The position numbers and the translations under genes are program-made. From Candidatus Magnetocorallium paracelense (GTDB lineage: Bacteria; Nitrospirota; Thermodesulfovibrionia; Thermodesulfovibrionales; Magnetobacteriaceae), in contig JAREWP010000075.1 in NCBI GenBank assembly GCA_029001845.1, positions 158,679 through 222,678 of the forward strand: a DNA stretch of 64,000 bases. Reading direction: 5' to 3'. The notes beneath the pieces were generated by a model. The model saw only the letters and a program-made list of their open reading frames with translations. It made no database searches and had not been told where the DNA came from. Each line of letters starts with the position of its first letter. Positions within the stretch are counted from its first letter, which is position 1. Shown in pieces: positions 24,303 to 32,077 of the stretch.

Positions 24303-26364
24303 AAAGATGTTCATTGACGAAACAATGGAGCATATCTCCCTGGTTAATGACACTGTCCCCGGGTTTGAAAAGGATGTTCACAACATCGAGGCAATTAATG
24401 TACTTTTTCGCTCCTTCCACTCAATTAAAGGAATGGCGGCTTCTATGAGCTATTCACATATTCAGGAATTAAGTCACAAACTGGAAGACCTCCTGGACAG
24501 TCTGAGACAGGGAACAGCCTATGACAGCGAAGATGTAATTAATATTCTCTATGACGGTACGGAATTAATAGAGAAGATGGTACGGCTCATAGAGGAGGAT
24601 TCAGAGGAAATTCCTGATTCTGCAGCTCTTTTAAAGTCGATCTCCAACCTTATGGCGCAGAATTCAGGTGAAACCGGCACAGACGATCAGGGCATGAGCA
24701 GAGACAATACCGATCTGTCCGGGCCATTATCGGAGGCGCCTGAAAACAACAATGTCGTAATATCCGGGGAAGGAGATATCTCTGAAGAAGAGAAGAGCTT
24801 CAGAAATCATTATAAGATAGAGGTCACTATCTCCGAAGAGTGTGTAAGTGCGGCGGCGCGGGCCTATATATTGACAGGAATGCTTGTAGAAAGCGGAACA
24901 ATAATCGAATCTGTTCCTCCAATGAGCGATATAGAAGAAGGAAGGGTGGAGAGAGAGTTAAAAATCGATTTCGGCACCGATCTCTCCACTGACGATATGG
25001 ACACTCTGATCGGTTCGGTGGTGGAAATAGAAAAGTATGTGATCACTGAAATAGAACCAAAGGAGGGTCGAAGGACTGAAGACGTCAGAACACCCTGCCT
25101 CGTGGCCAGGGAAAAAGTTCCTGACGAAAAGATTTTAAGATACAGAAAACCGGGCGCCGTTAAGGTGGACACCCCTGTTCTGGATAATTTAATTAATATT
25201 GTTGGAGAGATGTTTATACAGGAAAACAGATTGATAGAGATTACAAGAAATAACAGAATGCCTGAAACTCTCGAAACCGTAAATCTGATTCAGAAGCTCA
25301 TAAAACGTTTATATAAGGAGGTCATGACTTTACGACTCGTACCGATTTCTCTTCTTACAGATATGGCGCCAAGGATAAAGCGGGAAGTGCTGCAAGGTTC
25401 CGAAAAGAAAGTCAACATAGAAATTACGGGCAAGGAGATAAAGCTCGATCGTTCCATCGTAGAGAAACTGGGCGACCCTTTTATGCACCTCCTTAGAAAC
25501 AGCATCGATCACGGCGTCGAATCTCCAGAGGAAAGGATAAAAGCAGGCAAGAGCGAAGAGGGCAGTATAATCATTAAGACCACAAGAGAAAAGGATATGA
25601 TAAGCATCGATTTTACGGACGACGGGAAGGGACTGGATCGAGACATAATAAAAAACAAAGCAGTTTCCTGCGGACTTATTTCAGCAGAGGAGGCAGAGCT
25701 GCTGGAGGATGATGAAATCCATAGTTTTATATGGCATCCCGGATTTTCTACGGCAGGAGAGGTTACATCGCTGTCAGGCAGGGGAGTCGGTATGGATGTT
25801 GTAAAAAATGTTGTAGAGGAACTGGGAGGAAAGATATGGGTCGATTCAACAAAGGGACAGGGGTGCTCCTTTCATATGGAGATTCCCATGACAATTGCGA
25901 TAATCAGGACATTCAGAATAAAACTGAATGATGATATATTCGCCTTCCCTTTAAACAAAATCGTCCGCACAATAGAGATAAAGGACGACGAATTAATAAA
26001 AAACGAAGATGGGATGCATTTTTTCTATCGAGATGAGAAAATTAATGTGTACGATCTTAAAGACATCCTGCAATATTCTTCAAATGGAGTCAAAAGCAAG
26101 GAGTCGGTTGCAATTCTCATTGTCGAATCGGGCAGGGAGAGCCTGGGAGTCATTGTGGACTCCTTTATCGCAGGTTACGAAACCGTTGTGAAACCCCTTG
26201 GTAAACCACTTGAAAGGCTTGAGATACTCTCAGGCACGACCGTTTCAGAAAAAGGAGAGCTTATCCTGATCCTTGATGTAGATAAAATAATCGCAAGAGC
26301 CCTGGCGTCGTCGAATCAATTTTTAGGTAAGACCGGTTTCATATCTCTTTCCTCGAAAGAATAA
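24280..26364 (+). CDS. cheA: chemotaxis histidine kinase CheA (cluster 1)
   Basis: A 694-residue hybrid-free CheA. Domains in order: Hpt with His47 (SFHSIKGMA), a low-complexity linker, an apparent P2-like region (about 165-270), the dimerisation helices (about 290-350), the GHKL kinase domain (N-box LLRNSIDHGVESPEER, G1 DDGKGLD, G2 SGRGVGMDVV) and a C-terminal CheW-like P5 domain. It is a distinct paralogue from the CheA of cluster 2. It overlaps the fapA 3' end by 23 nt, so FapA and CheA are translationally coupled. The probable targets are the receivers encoded upstream. Confidence 0.95.
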   Translation: MIDPSKYKKMFIDETMEHISLVNDTVPGFEKDVHNIEAINVLFRSFHSIKGMAASMSYSHIQELSHKLEDLLDSLRQGTAYDSEDVINILYDGTELIEKMVRLIEEDSEEIPDSAALLKSISNLMAQNSGETGTDDQGMSRDNTDLSGPLSEAPENNNVVISGEGDISEEEKSFRNHYKIEVTISEECVSAAARAYILTGMLVESGTIIESVPPMSDIEEGRVERELKIDFGTDLSTDDMDTLIGSVVEIEKYVITEIEPKEGRRTEDVRTPCLVAREKVPDEKILRYRKPGAVKVDTPVLDNLINIVGEMFIQENRLIEITRNNRMPETLETVNLIQKLIKRLYKEVMTLRLVPISLLTDMAPRIKREVLQGSEKKVNIEITGKEIKLDRSIVEKLGDPFMHLLRNSIDHGVESPEERIKAGKSEEGSIIIKTTREKDMISIDFTDDGKGLDRDIIKNKAVSCGLISAEEAELLEDDEIHSFIWHPGFSTAGEVTSLSGRGVGMDVVKNVVEELGGKIWVDSTKGQGCSFHMEIPMTIAIIRTFRIKLNDDIFAFPLNKIVRTIEIKDDELIKNEDGMHFFYRDEKINVYDLKDILQYSSNGVKSKESVAILIVESGRESLGVIVDSFIAGYETVVKPLGKPLERLEILSGTTVSEKGELILILDVDKIIARALASSNQFLGKTGFISLSSKE

Positions 26365-26688
26365 TTGTAAACATTCAGCTATCAGCGGTCAGCATTTTTT
26401 CGACTTTTCAGGTTTATGTGCGCTGCTATTCTTACTCCCTCTCCCCCTTTGAAGGGAGAGAGGGTTGGGGTGAGGGGGGTCGTTACGGTACTCGATACGG
26501 TTACGATTCTCCACCGTTACCCCTCACCTTAGTCCTCTCCCCTCAAGGGGAGAGGAGACCAAAGGGAATTTCTTCGAAATTCCTAAGCGCTGCATCAAGC
26601 CTGTTTAGTTCCGGCGACACCGGGTTAGATGTATAGACTGAAGGCTGAAGACTTTTAGGTAAAACTGTGTTTTTAAAGGAGGTTTACA
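26365..26688. repeat. gap filled by nested dispersed repeats
   Basis: No gene seen. Ends resembling the palindromic TCAGC element (TTCAGCTATCAGCGGTCAGC at about 26371; ACTGAAGGCTGAAGACTTTT at about 26637) enclose a CTCTCCC-rich palindrome pair. The part at 26509-26583 (CACCGTTACCCCTCACC, CTCTCCCCTCAAGGGGAGAG, GGAATTTCTTCGAAATTCC) recurs at 29.33-29.40 kb. Confidence 0.65.
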
Positions 26689-28632
26689 TTGGCTTTAAAT
26701 ATAGTCCGGAAAATTTTGGAATCTCATAAAGTAAGCGGAGATATTACACCCGGCAGTTCTGTTGCATTAAACATTGATGAGGTGTACACACAGGACGCCA
26801 CAGGCACAATGGCATGGCTTCAGTTTGAAGCCATGGGTATCGACAAGGTGAAAGTGCCTCTCGCTGTCTCTTATGTGGATCATAATATGATTCAGTCCAA
26901 CTTCATGAATCCCGATGATCATGTCTTTTTGCAGAGCGCCGCAGCAAAATTCGGGGCCTGGTTTTCAAGACCGGGTAACGGTATATGCCATCAGATTAAT
27001 TTGGAGCGTTTTGCAGCCCCCGGTAAAATCGCTCTCGGAACGGACAGCCATACGCCCACGAACGGGGGGATAGGAATGATGGCCATAGGGGTAGGAGGGC
27101 TTGACGCAGCGACTGTAATGGCGGGTTCTCCCTATGAATTGACTGCTCCGAAAACAGCTCTCGTCAAATTGACAGGCGCCTTGGAGCGTCCTTGGGTAAC
27201 GGCAATGGATGTTATTCTCGAATTATTGAGGAGACTCACTGTAAAGGGAGGCGTTGGAAAGATATTCGAGTATGGCGGAGAGGGCGTGAAGACATTAAAT
27301 GTTACCGAACGGGCGACAATAACGAACATGGGAGCAGAGCTTGGGGCCACGACTTCGGTTTTTCCCAGTGACGAGGCTACCTTAAAGTTCTTAAAAGCGC
27401 AGGGAAGGGAGTCCGATTGGATCGAACTTACGGCAGACGAGGGCGCAGAGTACGATGAAGTCATTGAGATCGATTTGAGTTCCCTTGAGCCCCTGATGTC
27501 CAAACCCCACAGCCCGGATGCTGTCATCGCGGTAAAAGAGCTCTCAGGCACGGAGATCAATCAGGTCTGTATAGGGAGCTGTACAAATTCGTCCTATCAG
27601 GCAATGCAGGCCGTTGCATCGATCCTTAAGGGCAGGAGAGTTGCAGAGCATGTTAATTTAATGATAAATCCCGGATCGAAGCAGGTCTATGAAATGATTG
27701 CCGGAGACGGCAGTCTTGCAGATATGATCGCAGCCGGCGCCAGGCTGCTGGAAGCTTCATGCGGCCCCTGTATAGGTATGGGAGCGTCTCCGGGCACCGG
27801 GCAGAATTCGATACGCACATATAACAGAAATTTTAAGGGACGATCCGGAAATAAAGATGCCTTTGTATATCTCACAAGCCCTCTGACAGCCGCTGTGATG
27901 GCTTTAAAGGGAGAAATGATCGATCCAAGGGAAAGCGGTATTGAAATCAGTGAGTTTAATGAGCCCGAGTCCTATCGGATTAACGATAATATGTTGATTC
28001 CCCCCCAAGCCGGTTCAACCGATAAAGAGATTAAAAAGGGCCCCAACATCAAAGAGGTTCCTGTCAAGGATGCTCCCGGCGATGAGATACGGGCCGAGGT
28101 GCTTTTAAAAGCAGGCGATAATATTACAACTGACGACATTATGCCCGCCGGATCGAAGGTACTGCCCTACCGGTCGAATATTCCGGCGATCTCTGAATTC
28201 GTTTTCACCAATATTGATTCCTCTTTTGCTGAAAGAGCGGTAAAGTCGATTGAAAAGGGCGGAGGTATCATCGTAGGAGGCGAGAACTACGGTCAGGGCT
28301 CCTCCAGAGAGCACGCCGCCATTGCACCCATGCATCTCGGTATTCAGGCGGTAATCGTTATATCATTCGCCAGAATACACAGAGCCAATCTGATAAATTT
28401 CGGAATCCTTCCTTTGGTTTTTAAAAATCCAGAGGATATCGAGGGGATTCATAAAGGAGATTTTTTGGTAATCGGTGATGTCAAAAATACTCTTTTACAT
28501 AATGGTGAGTTTACTATAGAAAATACATCCAGGGGGAACGTTTTTCAATGTACCGCCAATTTGAACGAAAGAGAACGGGATGTTATCTTAAAGGGCGGGC
28601 TTTTACCTTTTACAAAGGAGAAGGTGGCATAG
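26689..28632 (+). CDS. acn: aconitate hydratase (Aquifex-type)
   Basis: A 647-residue aconitase, shorter than AcnA of E. coli (about 890) and close to the Aquifex-type single-chain enzymes. It interconverts citrate and isocitrate in the TCA cycle. The 4Fe-4S cluster ligands are in CIGSCTNS and ASCGPCIG, substrate-binding residues lie in GTDSHTPTNGG, and the swivel domain has QGSSREHAA. Translation probably starts at TTG behind the strong site AAAGGAGG. A histidine phosphatase gene follows 3 nt after the stop. It is cytoplasmic and not functionally linked to its chemotaxis neighbours. Confidence 0.95.
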   Translation: MALNIVRKILESHKVSGDITPGSSVALNIDEVYTQDATGTMAWLQFEAMGIDKVKVPLAVSYVDHNMIQSNFMNPDDHVFLQSAAAKFGAWFSRPGNGICHQINLERFAAPGKIALGTDSHTPTNGGIGMMAIGVGGLDAATVMAGSPYELTAPKTALVKLTGALERPWVTAMDVILELLRRLTVKGGVGKIFEYGGEGVKTLNVTERATITNMGAELGATTSVFPSDEATLKFLKAQGRESDWIELTADEGAEYDEVIEIDLSSLEPLMSKPHSPDAVIAVKELSGTEINQVCIGSCTNSSYQAMQAVASILKGRRVAEHVNLMINPGSKQVYEMIAGDGSLADMIAAGARLLEASCGPCIGMGASPGTGQNSIRTYNRNFKGRSGNKDAFVYLTSPLTAAVMALKGEMIDPRESGIEISEFNEPESYRINDNMLIPPQAGSTDKEIKKGPNIKEVPVKDAPGDEIRAEVLLKAGDNITTDDIMPAGSKVLPYRSNIPAISEFVFTNIDSSFAERAVKSIEKGGGIIVGGENYGQGSSREHAAIAPMHLGIQAVIVISFARIHRANLINFGILPLVFKNPEDIEGIHKGDFLVIGDVKNTLLHNGEFTIENTSRGNVFQCTANLNERERDVILKGGLLPFTKEKVA

Positions 28633-28635
28633 GAG

Positions 28636-29262
28636 ATGGTTACGACATTCTATCTGGTGCGCCATGGAATGACTGTGGGAGGAGAGGAAAAGAGGTACAA
28701 AGGGCAGACCGATGTGCCTCTTTCCAAAGAGGGCGAAGCACAGGCCGAGAAAGTAGCGGAATATTTAGCGGAGAAACTTTCGAAAGAGCATACAAAGGGG
28801 CGGAGCATACGTTTTTATTCTTCCGATCTCTCCCGTGCTGTCAAAACAGCCGAGATAATCGCAGCTCCTTTCGGAGCACTCCCTGTTATGGATCCTATAT
28901 TTAAAGAGCGTCATTTTGGCAGATGGGAAGGTATGACCTTTGACGAGATAAGAGATGAATTCCCAGAGGAATTCGATTCATGGGCCGCTAATCCCCTTCA
29001 ATTCAGTCCTATGGGCGGAGAGAGCACGGCAGACGTGGATAAAAGGGTTATGCCTCATTTTTATGATATTTTACAAAAAGAAAGAAGCAATATTTTTTTT
29101 ATTGTCGCCCACGGCGGTGTGAACAGGGTGATTCTTTGTAACCTCCTGTGTACATCTCTTGAGCATATATTCAAGGTAGAGCAGGACTTTGCCTGTTTTA
29201 ACAGAATCGATTTTTTCGAAGACACCCATGTCGTAAAGTCACTGAATACAGTCGTCTATTGA
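28636..29262 (+). CDS. histidine phosphatase superfamily protein
   Basis: A 208-residue member of the histidine phosphatase (phosphoglycerate mutase-like) superfamily. The catalytic RHG motif is near the N-terminus (YLVRHGMT), followed by the second Arg in SSDLSRAVKTAE, the Glu in FKERHFGRWEGM and the second His in VAHGGVNR. The sequence is nearer to CobC/alpha-ribazole phosphatase-type enzymes than to glycolytic mutases, but the substrate is not certain. It begins 3 nt after the aconitase stop, so the two form an operon. Confidence 0.88.
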   Translation: MVTTFYLVRHGMTVGGEEKRYKGQTDVPLSKEGEAQAEKVAEYLAEKLSKEHTKGRSIRFYSSDLSRAVKTAEIIAAPFGALPVMDPIFKERHFGRWEGMTFDEIRDEFPEEFDSWAANPLQFSPMGGESTADVDKRVMPHFYDILQKERSNIFFIVAHGGVNRVILCNLLCTSLEHIFKVEQDFACFNRIDFFEDTHVVKSLNTVVY

Positions 29263-29326
29263 CGATGAACCGCTTTTTCCGACAGGAATAATTTGCCTGA
29301 TAGGAAATTTTTTCCTTTTATTTCAT

Positions 29327-29403
29327 ATCCACCGTCACCCCTCACCTTGTCTCCTCTCCCCTCAAGGGGAGAGGAGACTTAAAAGGAATTTCTTTGAAAT
29401 TCC
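29327..29403. repeat. dispersed repeat with CTCTCCCC palindrome
   Basis: CCACCGTCACCCCTCACC, the palindrome CTCTCCCCTCAAGGGGAGAG and the hairpin AGGAATTTCTTTGAAATTCCT form a block that is nearly the same as the one before the aconitase gene. Confidence 0.7.
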
Positions 29404-29512
29404 TATACATGAACATAACACATACGGCGGACTTCATAAATGCAGCCTCTGGCGCAAAAATTGCTGGTTATTTGAAATCTACTGACAACAACAGCAGACA
29501 GAGGGTAAAAAG

Positions 29513-30175
29513 ATGTCTATAATCACTGAGGGATTACAACCAAACAATACGATTAATAAAGATTTTAATAACTCTTCAGCAAAAAACGTTAATAAAGACG
29601 AAAGTTTTTGGGGAGACGACGGCTTTTCCTTTGGCGATATTCTGGATATTATAAATCCCCTGCAACACATTCCAGTTATTTCCACCATTTACAGATCAGT
29701 CACAGGGGACGAACTCTCGGCAGGATCCAGGGTCGTTGGCGATGCCGTGTTCGGCGCCATAAACGGCGGACTCATAGGCAGCGCTTTCGGAGTAGTCAGT
29801 GCCGCGGTCAATGAGGTTCTTGAAGATAAAACAGGCATGGACATTGGAGAGCATGTTATTGCCATGATTACCGGTGACTCCGATGGAGAAAATATGGCGG
29901 CCTCAGTTGATGAAAGCATAGACAATGAAATCGATCAGGATGTTTCAACGACTTTAAGCTCTTTGTTGGCAGGTACTGACGGAATGAGAAATCCTGAGTC
30001 AGAGAAGGACAGTAATTCCAACGCCCTGAGTTTCAACGTTTCCGACTTCAGAAATGACAGGTACAGAAGAGACAGACTTAACAACGCATATCTCGAATTC
30101 ATGAAAAACGAGCTTATGGCGGACGATGTAAGCTCTCCCTTTGAGAATCCCAGAGGGCTGAGTATGGTTGTGTAA
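29513..30175 (+). CDS. conserved hypothetical protein with Gly-rich central segment
   Basis: A 220-residue protein. The N-terminal 40 residues are polar and Asn/Asp-rich. A conserved-looking core follows (about 42-110): DILDIINPLQHIPVISTIYR, then TGDELSAGSRVVGDAV and a Gly/Ala/Val-rich stretch INGGLIGSAFGVVSAAVNE. The tail is charged. Similar NPLQHIP-containing hypothetical proteins occur, as far as I recall, in several alpha- and deltaproteobacteria without known function. The start overlaps AGGGTAAAAAG. It is flanked by repeats on both sides and is probably monocistronic. A membrane-inserting peptide or secreted protein is possible but unproven. Confidence 0.65.
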   Translation: MSIITEGLQPNNTINKDFNNSSAKNVNKDESFWGDDGFSFGDILDIINPLQHIPVISTIYRSVTGDELSAGSRVVGDAVFGAINGGLIGSAFGVVSAAVNEVLEDKTGMDIGEHVIAMITGDSDGENMAASVDESIDNEIDQDVSTTLSSLLAGTDGMRNPESEKDSNSNALSFNVSDFRNDRYRRDRLNNAYLEFMKNELMADDVSSPFENPRGLSMVV

Positions 30176-30180
30176 CTCAT

Positions 30181-30431
30181 CCTAAAACAGCAGTCAGCTG
30201 TCAGCGGTCAGCCTTCAGCTAAGGAAAAAATTGATGTTATACTAAAATAAGCTTCACCTTATGGGTGAAAGTGTTTTACACCATAAGGTGTTGCAATGAA
30301 AAAGCTGATGGCTAAGGAAAATCAAATCGTTACGTTAAAAACAGTGCTCACCTAAAAGTGATATGCAAACTTTCATGTAAAACGTTGAAAACAGAGAGCT
30401 GACTGCTGATCGCTGACTACTGTTTTTTAGG
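30181..30431. repeat. palindromic TCAGC-ended (MITE-like) element, longest copy
   Basis: About 250 bp between an unknown gene and the radical SAM gene. Left end CCTAAAACAGCAGTCAGC and right end GCTGACTACTGTTTTTTAGG are near-perfect terminal inverted repeats. The left arm holds four period-7 units (TCAGCTG, TCAGCGG, TCAGCCT, TCAGCTA). Internal hairpins CACCTTATGGGTG and CACCATAAGGTG follow. Its left and right halves match, in reverse, the copies at 17.9 kb and 14.2 kb, so it may be a composite. Confidence 0.8.
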
Positions 30432-30441
30432 GTGAAAGAGA

Positions 30442-31473
30442 ATGAAAAGGATCGATACTTTTTATCCTGTGAAGGCGGATTCCATTGGCATTATTATGAA
30501 TTACAGGTGCACCAATCATTGCGCCCATTGCCTGTATGCCTGCCATCCCGGAGTGAAGGATCATATGACAGAGAAATGGATTGAAGATATTCTTCAATCC
30601 ATTTCCGATGCATGCCCTTTGGCGGCCTTGCATATAGGCGGCGGAGAACCCTTTTTGTATCCCGATTTTTTAAGAAGACTTGTGAAAGGTGTCGTACAAA
30701 AAGGGCTTTACCTCGAGTATGTGGAAACAAACGGTTTCTGGATCAGAAAATCCGAGCCCGGGAAGCTTCTGGAAAGTATTAAAAACGCCGGATGCAATCG
30801 TCTCTTGCTCTCTATCTCTCCCTTTCATAACGCCTTTTTGTCAATGGAGGATAATCTTTCCGCCAAGAGGCTCATTACAGAGGTCTTTGGAGAGGATGGG
30901 ATATTTGCATGGCATCCTGCTTATTACTCTTTTCTTCAATACCATCTCACTGACAAACCGGTATCATTTCGTTCCTATATCAAAAAATTTTCAAAAGAGG
31001 AGTTACTATACCAGCTAACCGGTATTATCTATCTCCATCCGGCCGGAAGGGCGGCTTTGAATTTCAAGGAAATTTTGCCTTTAAAGCCGGCTGCCCGCTA
31101 TTTTCAAAAAAATTGTCACTCCGAACTGGCCTCCCCTGTTCATGCCCATGTCGATCTCTACGGCAATTATCTGACAGGCTTTTGCGCCGGTTTGACAATA
31201 GGCGTTAACAGCGCCTTTCGTTTAAGACGCCTTTTTGAAGAAGGTTTATCTCTAAATAAATACCCCATACTCTCTATCCTCATCAACGAGTCTCTGGACT
31301 CCCTTTATGCTTTTGCCTCAAAAAAAGGCTTTATTTCCGATCCCAAGGGTTACATATCCCCATGTCACCTGTGCGCCCATCTCCGCACATATTTATTTTT
31401 TAGTGATGAGAGATATGCAGAACTGAAGCCGGATTTCTTTTATCATGAGATGAGAAAGGGGTTTGTTGATTGA
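30442..31473 (+). CDS. radical SAM protein with C-terminal cysteine motif
   Basis: A 343-residue radical SAM enzyme. The cluster-binding cysteines are Cys23, Cys27 and Cys30 (CTNHCAHC), followed by the SAM-binding GGGEP (66-70) and LYVETNGFW-like strands (here YVETNGFW). The C-terminal part has SPCHLCAHLR, which could hold a second cluster or a metal, similar to SPASM/twitch-type proteins. I do not recognise the specific reaction. GTGAAAGAG precedes the ATG. It stands between a palindromic element and a coiled-coil gene with its own promoter, so partner genes are not evident. Confidence 0.85.
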   Translation: MKRIDTFYPVKADSIGIIMNYRCTNHCAHCLYACHPGVKDHMTEKWIEDILQSISDACPLAALHIGGGEPFLYPDFLRRLVKGVVQKGLYLEYVETNGFWIRKSEPGKLLESIKNAGCNRLLLSISPFHNAFLSMEDNLSAKRLITEVFGEDGIFAWHPAYYSFLQYHLTDKPVSFRSYIKKFSKEELLYQLTGIIYLHPAGRAALNFKEILPLKPAARYFQKNCHSELASPVHAHVDLYGNYLTGFCAGLTIGVNSAFRLRRLFEEGLSLNKYPILSILINESLDSLYAFASKKGFISDPKGYISPCHLCAHLRTYLFFSDERYAELKPDFFYHEMRKGFVD

Positions 31474-31634
31474 TTCTCCTACACCTACTAAAATACTTCT
31501 CCCTCTTTCTCTCCTTCTCCCTTATTGAACAAGCGTTTAAGAGAGTAAATATCCTCGAAACCGTTGATTTTCTTTGGTTTCTTTTCATGCTTCGATTTAA
31601 ATCGTCCATAGTGAGGTAACAGGTAAAAACTATT

Positions 31635-31668
31635 GACAATAAGTTTTTTATTGTCTCTTTGTTATTTT
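31635..31668 (+). terminator. weak candidate terminator
   Basis: An 8-bp stem GACAATAA/TTATTGTC with a 5-nt loop is followed by TCTTTGTTATTTT. The stem is AT-rich, so it would be a weak intrinsic terminator for the radical SAM gene. Confidence 0.35.
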
Positions 31669-31678
31669 CCATCCCCCT

Positions 31679-31713
31679 TTGCTAAACAAAAATGAAAAAT
31701 GTATAATACATAT
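31679..31713 (+). promoter_or_regulatory. sigma-70-like promoter giving a leaderless start
   Basis: TTGCTA, exactly 17 nt, then TATAAT, whose last base is 6 nt before the ATG at 31714. Transcription should begin at or next to the A of ATG, so the mRNA would be leaderless; no Shine-Dalgarno sequence exists. Confidence 0.6.
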
Positions 31714-32064
31714 ATGGAAGCTGTCGCTGTCAGAGAAGAACCGAGAACTGAATTTGCCACTAAACTTGATCTTGAAATACTAAAGGGTGAATTACGAGAG
31801 GATATTGCAAGACTTGACGGTAAAATCGACACTGTGAAGGGTGAATTGCGAGAAGACATTACAAGACTTGACGGTAAAATCGATACTGTAAAGACTGAAC
31901 TGAATGGTGAAATTAAACTTGTAAGAGAAGAGATCAAGACTTCTAACGTTGAGATAACATCCAAGATCAGACTATATTTTCTTATCCTTATATTTACCAT
32001 GATCCTGCTGAATCCCAAAGCCATTGATCTGATAGCAAAACTGATAGGTGTTTCCATAAAATAA
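31714..32064 (+). CDS. coiled-coil protein with C-terminal membrane helix
   Basis: A protein of about 116 residues: a short N-terminus, a coiled coil (about 20-85) and a C-terminal hydrophobic helix (IRLYFLILIFTMILL). The coiled coil contains two near-identical 18-residue units, GELREDIARLDGKIDTVK and GELREDITRLDGKIDTVK, encoded by a 54-bp tandem duplication, then a degenerate third unit. I chose the ATG at 31714 because a good promoter lies just before it; a start five codons earlier would overlap the -10 box. It resembles the 89-residue DUF1640-like protein at 9 kb in plan and in promoter layout. Function unknown. Confidence 0.7.
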   Translation: MEAVAVREEPRTEFATKLDLEILKGELREDIARLDGKIDTVKGELREDITRLDGKIDTVKTELNGEIKLVREEIKTSNVEITSKIRLYFLILIFTMILLNPKAIDLIAKLIGVSIK

Positions 32065-32077
32065 GCATTTCTCATCT

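Noticed and set aside
31400..31672. Minus-strand 90-codon frame overlapping the radical SAM 3' end
   Set aside because: Its start lies in the terminator-like hairpin and it runs antisense into a well-supported gene; no domain seen.
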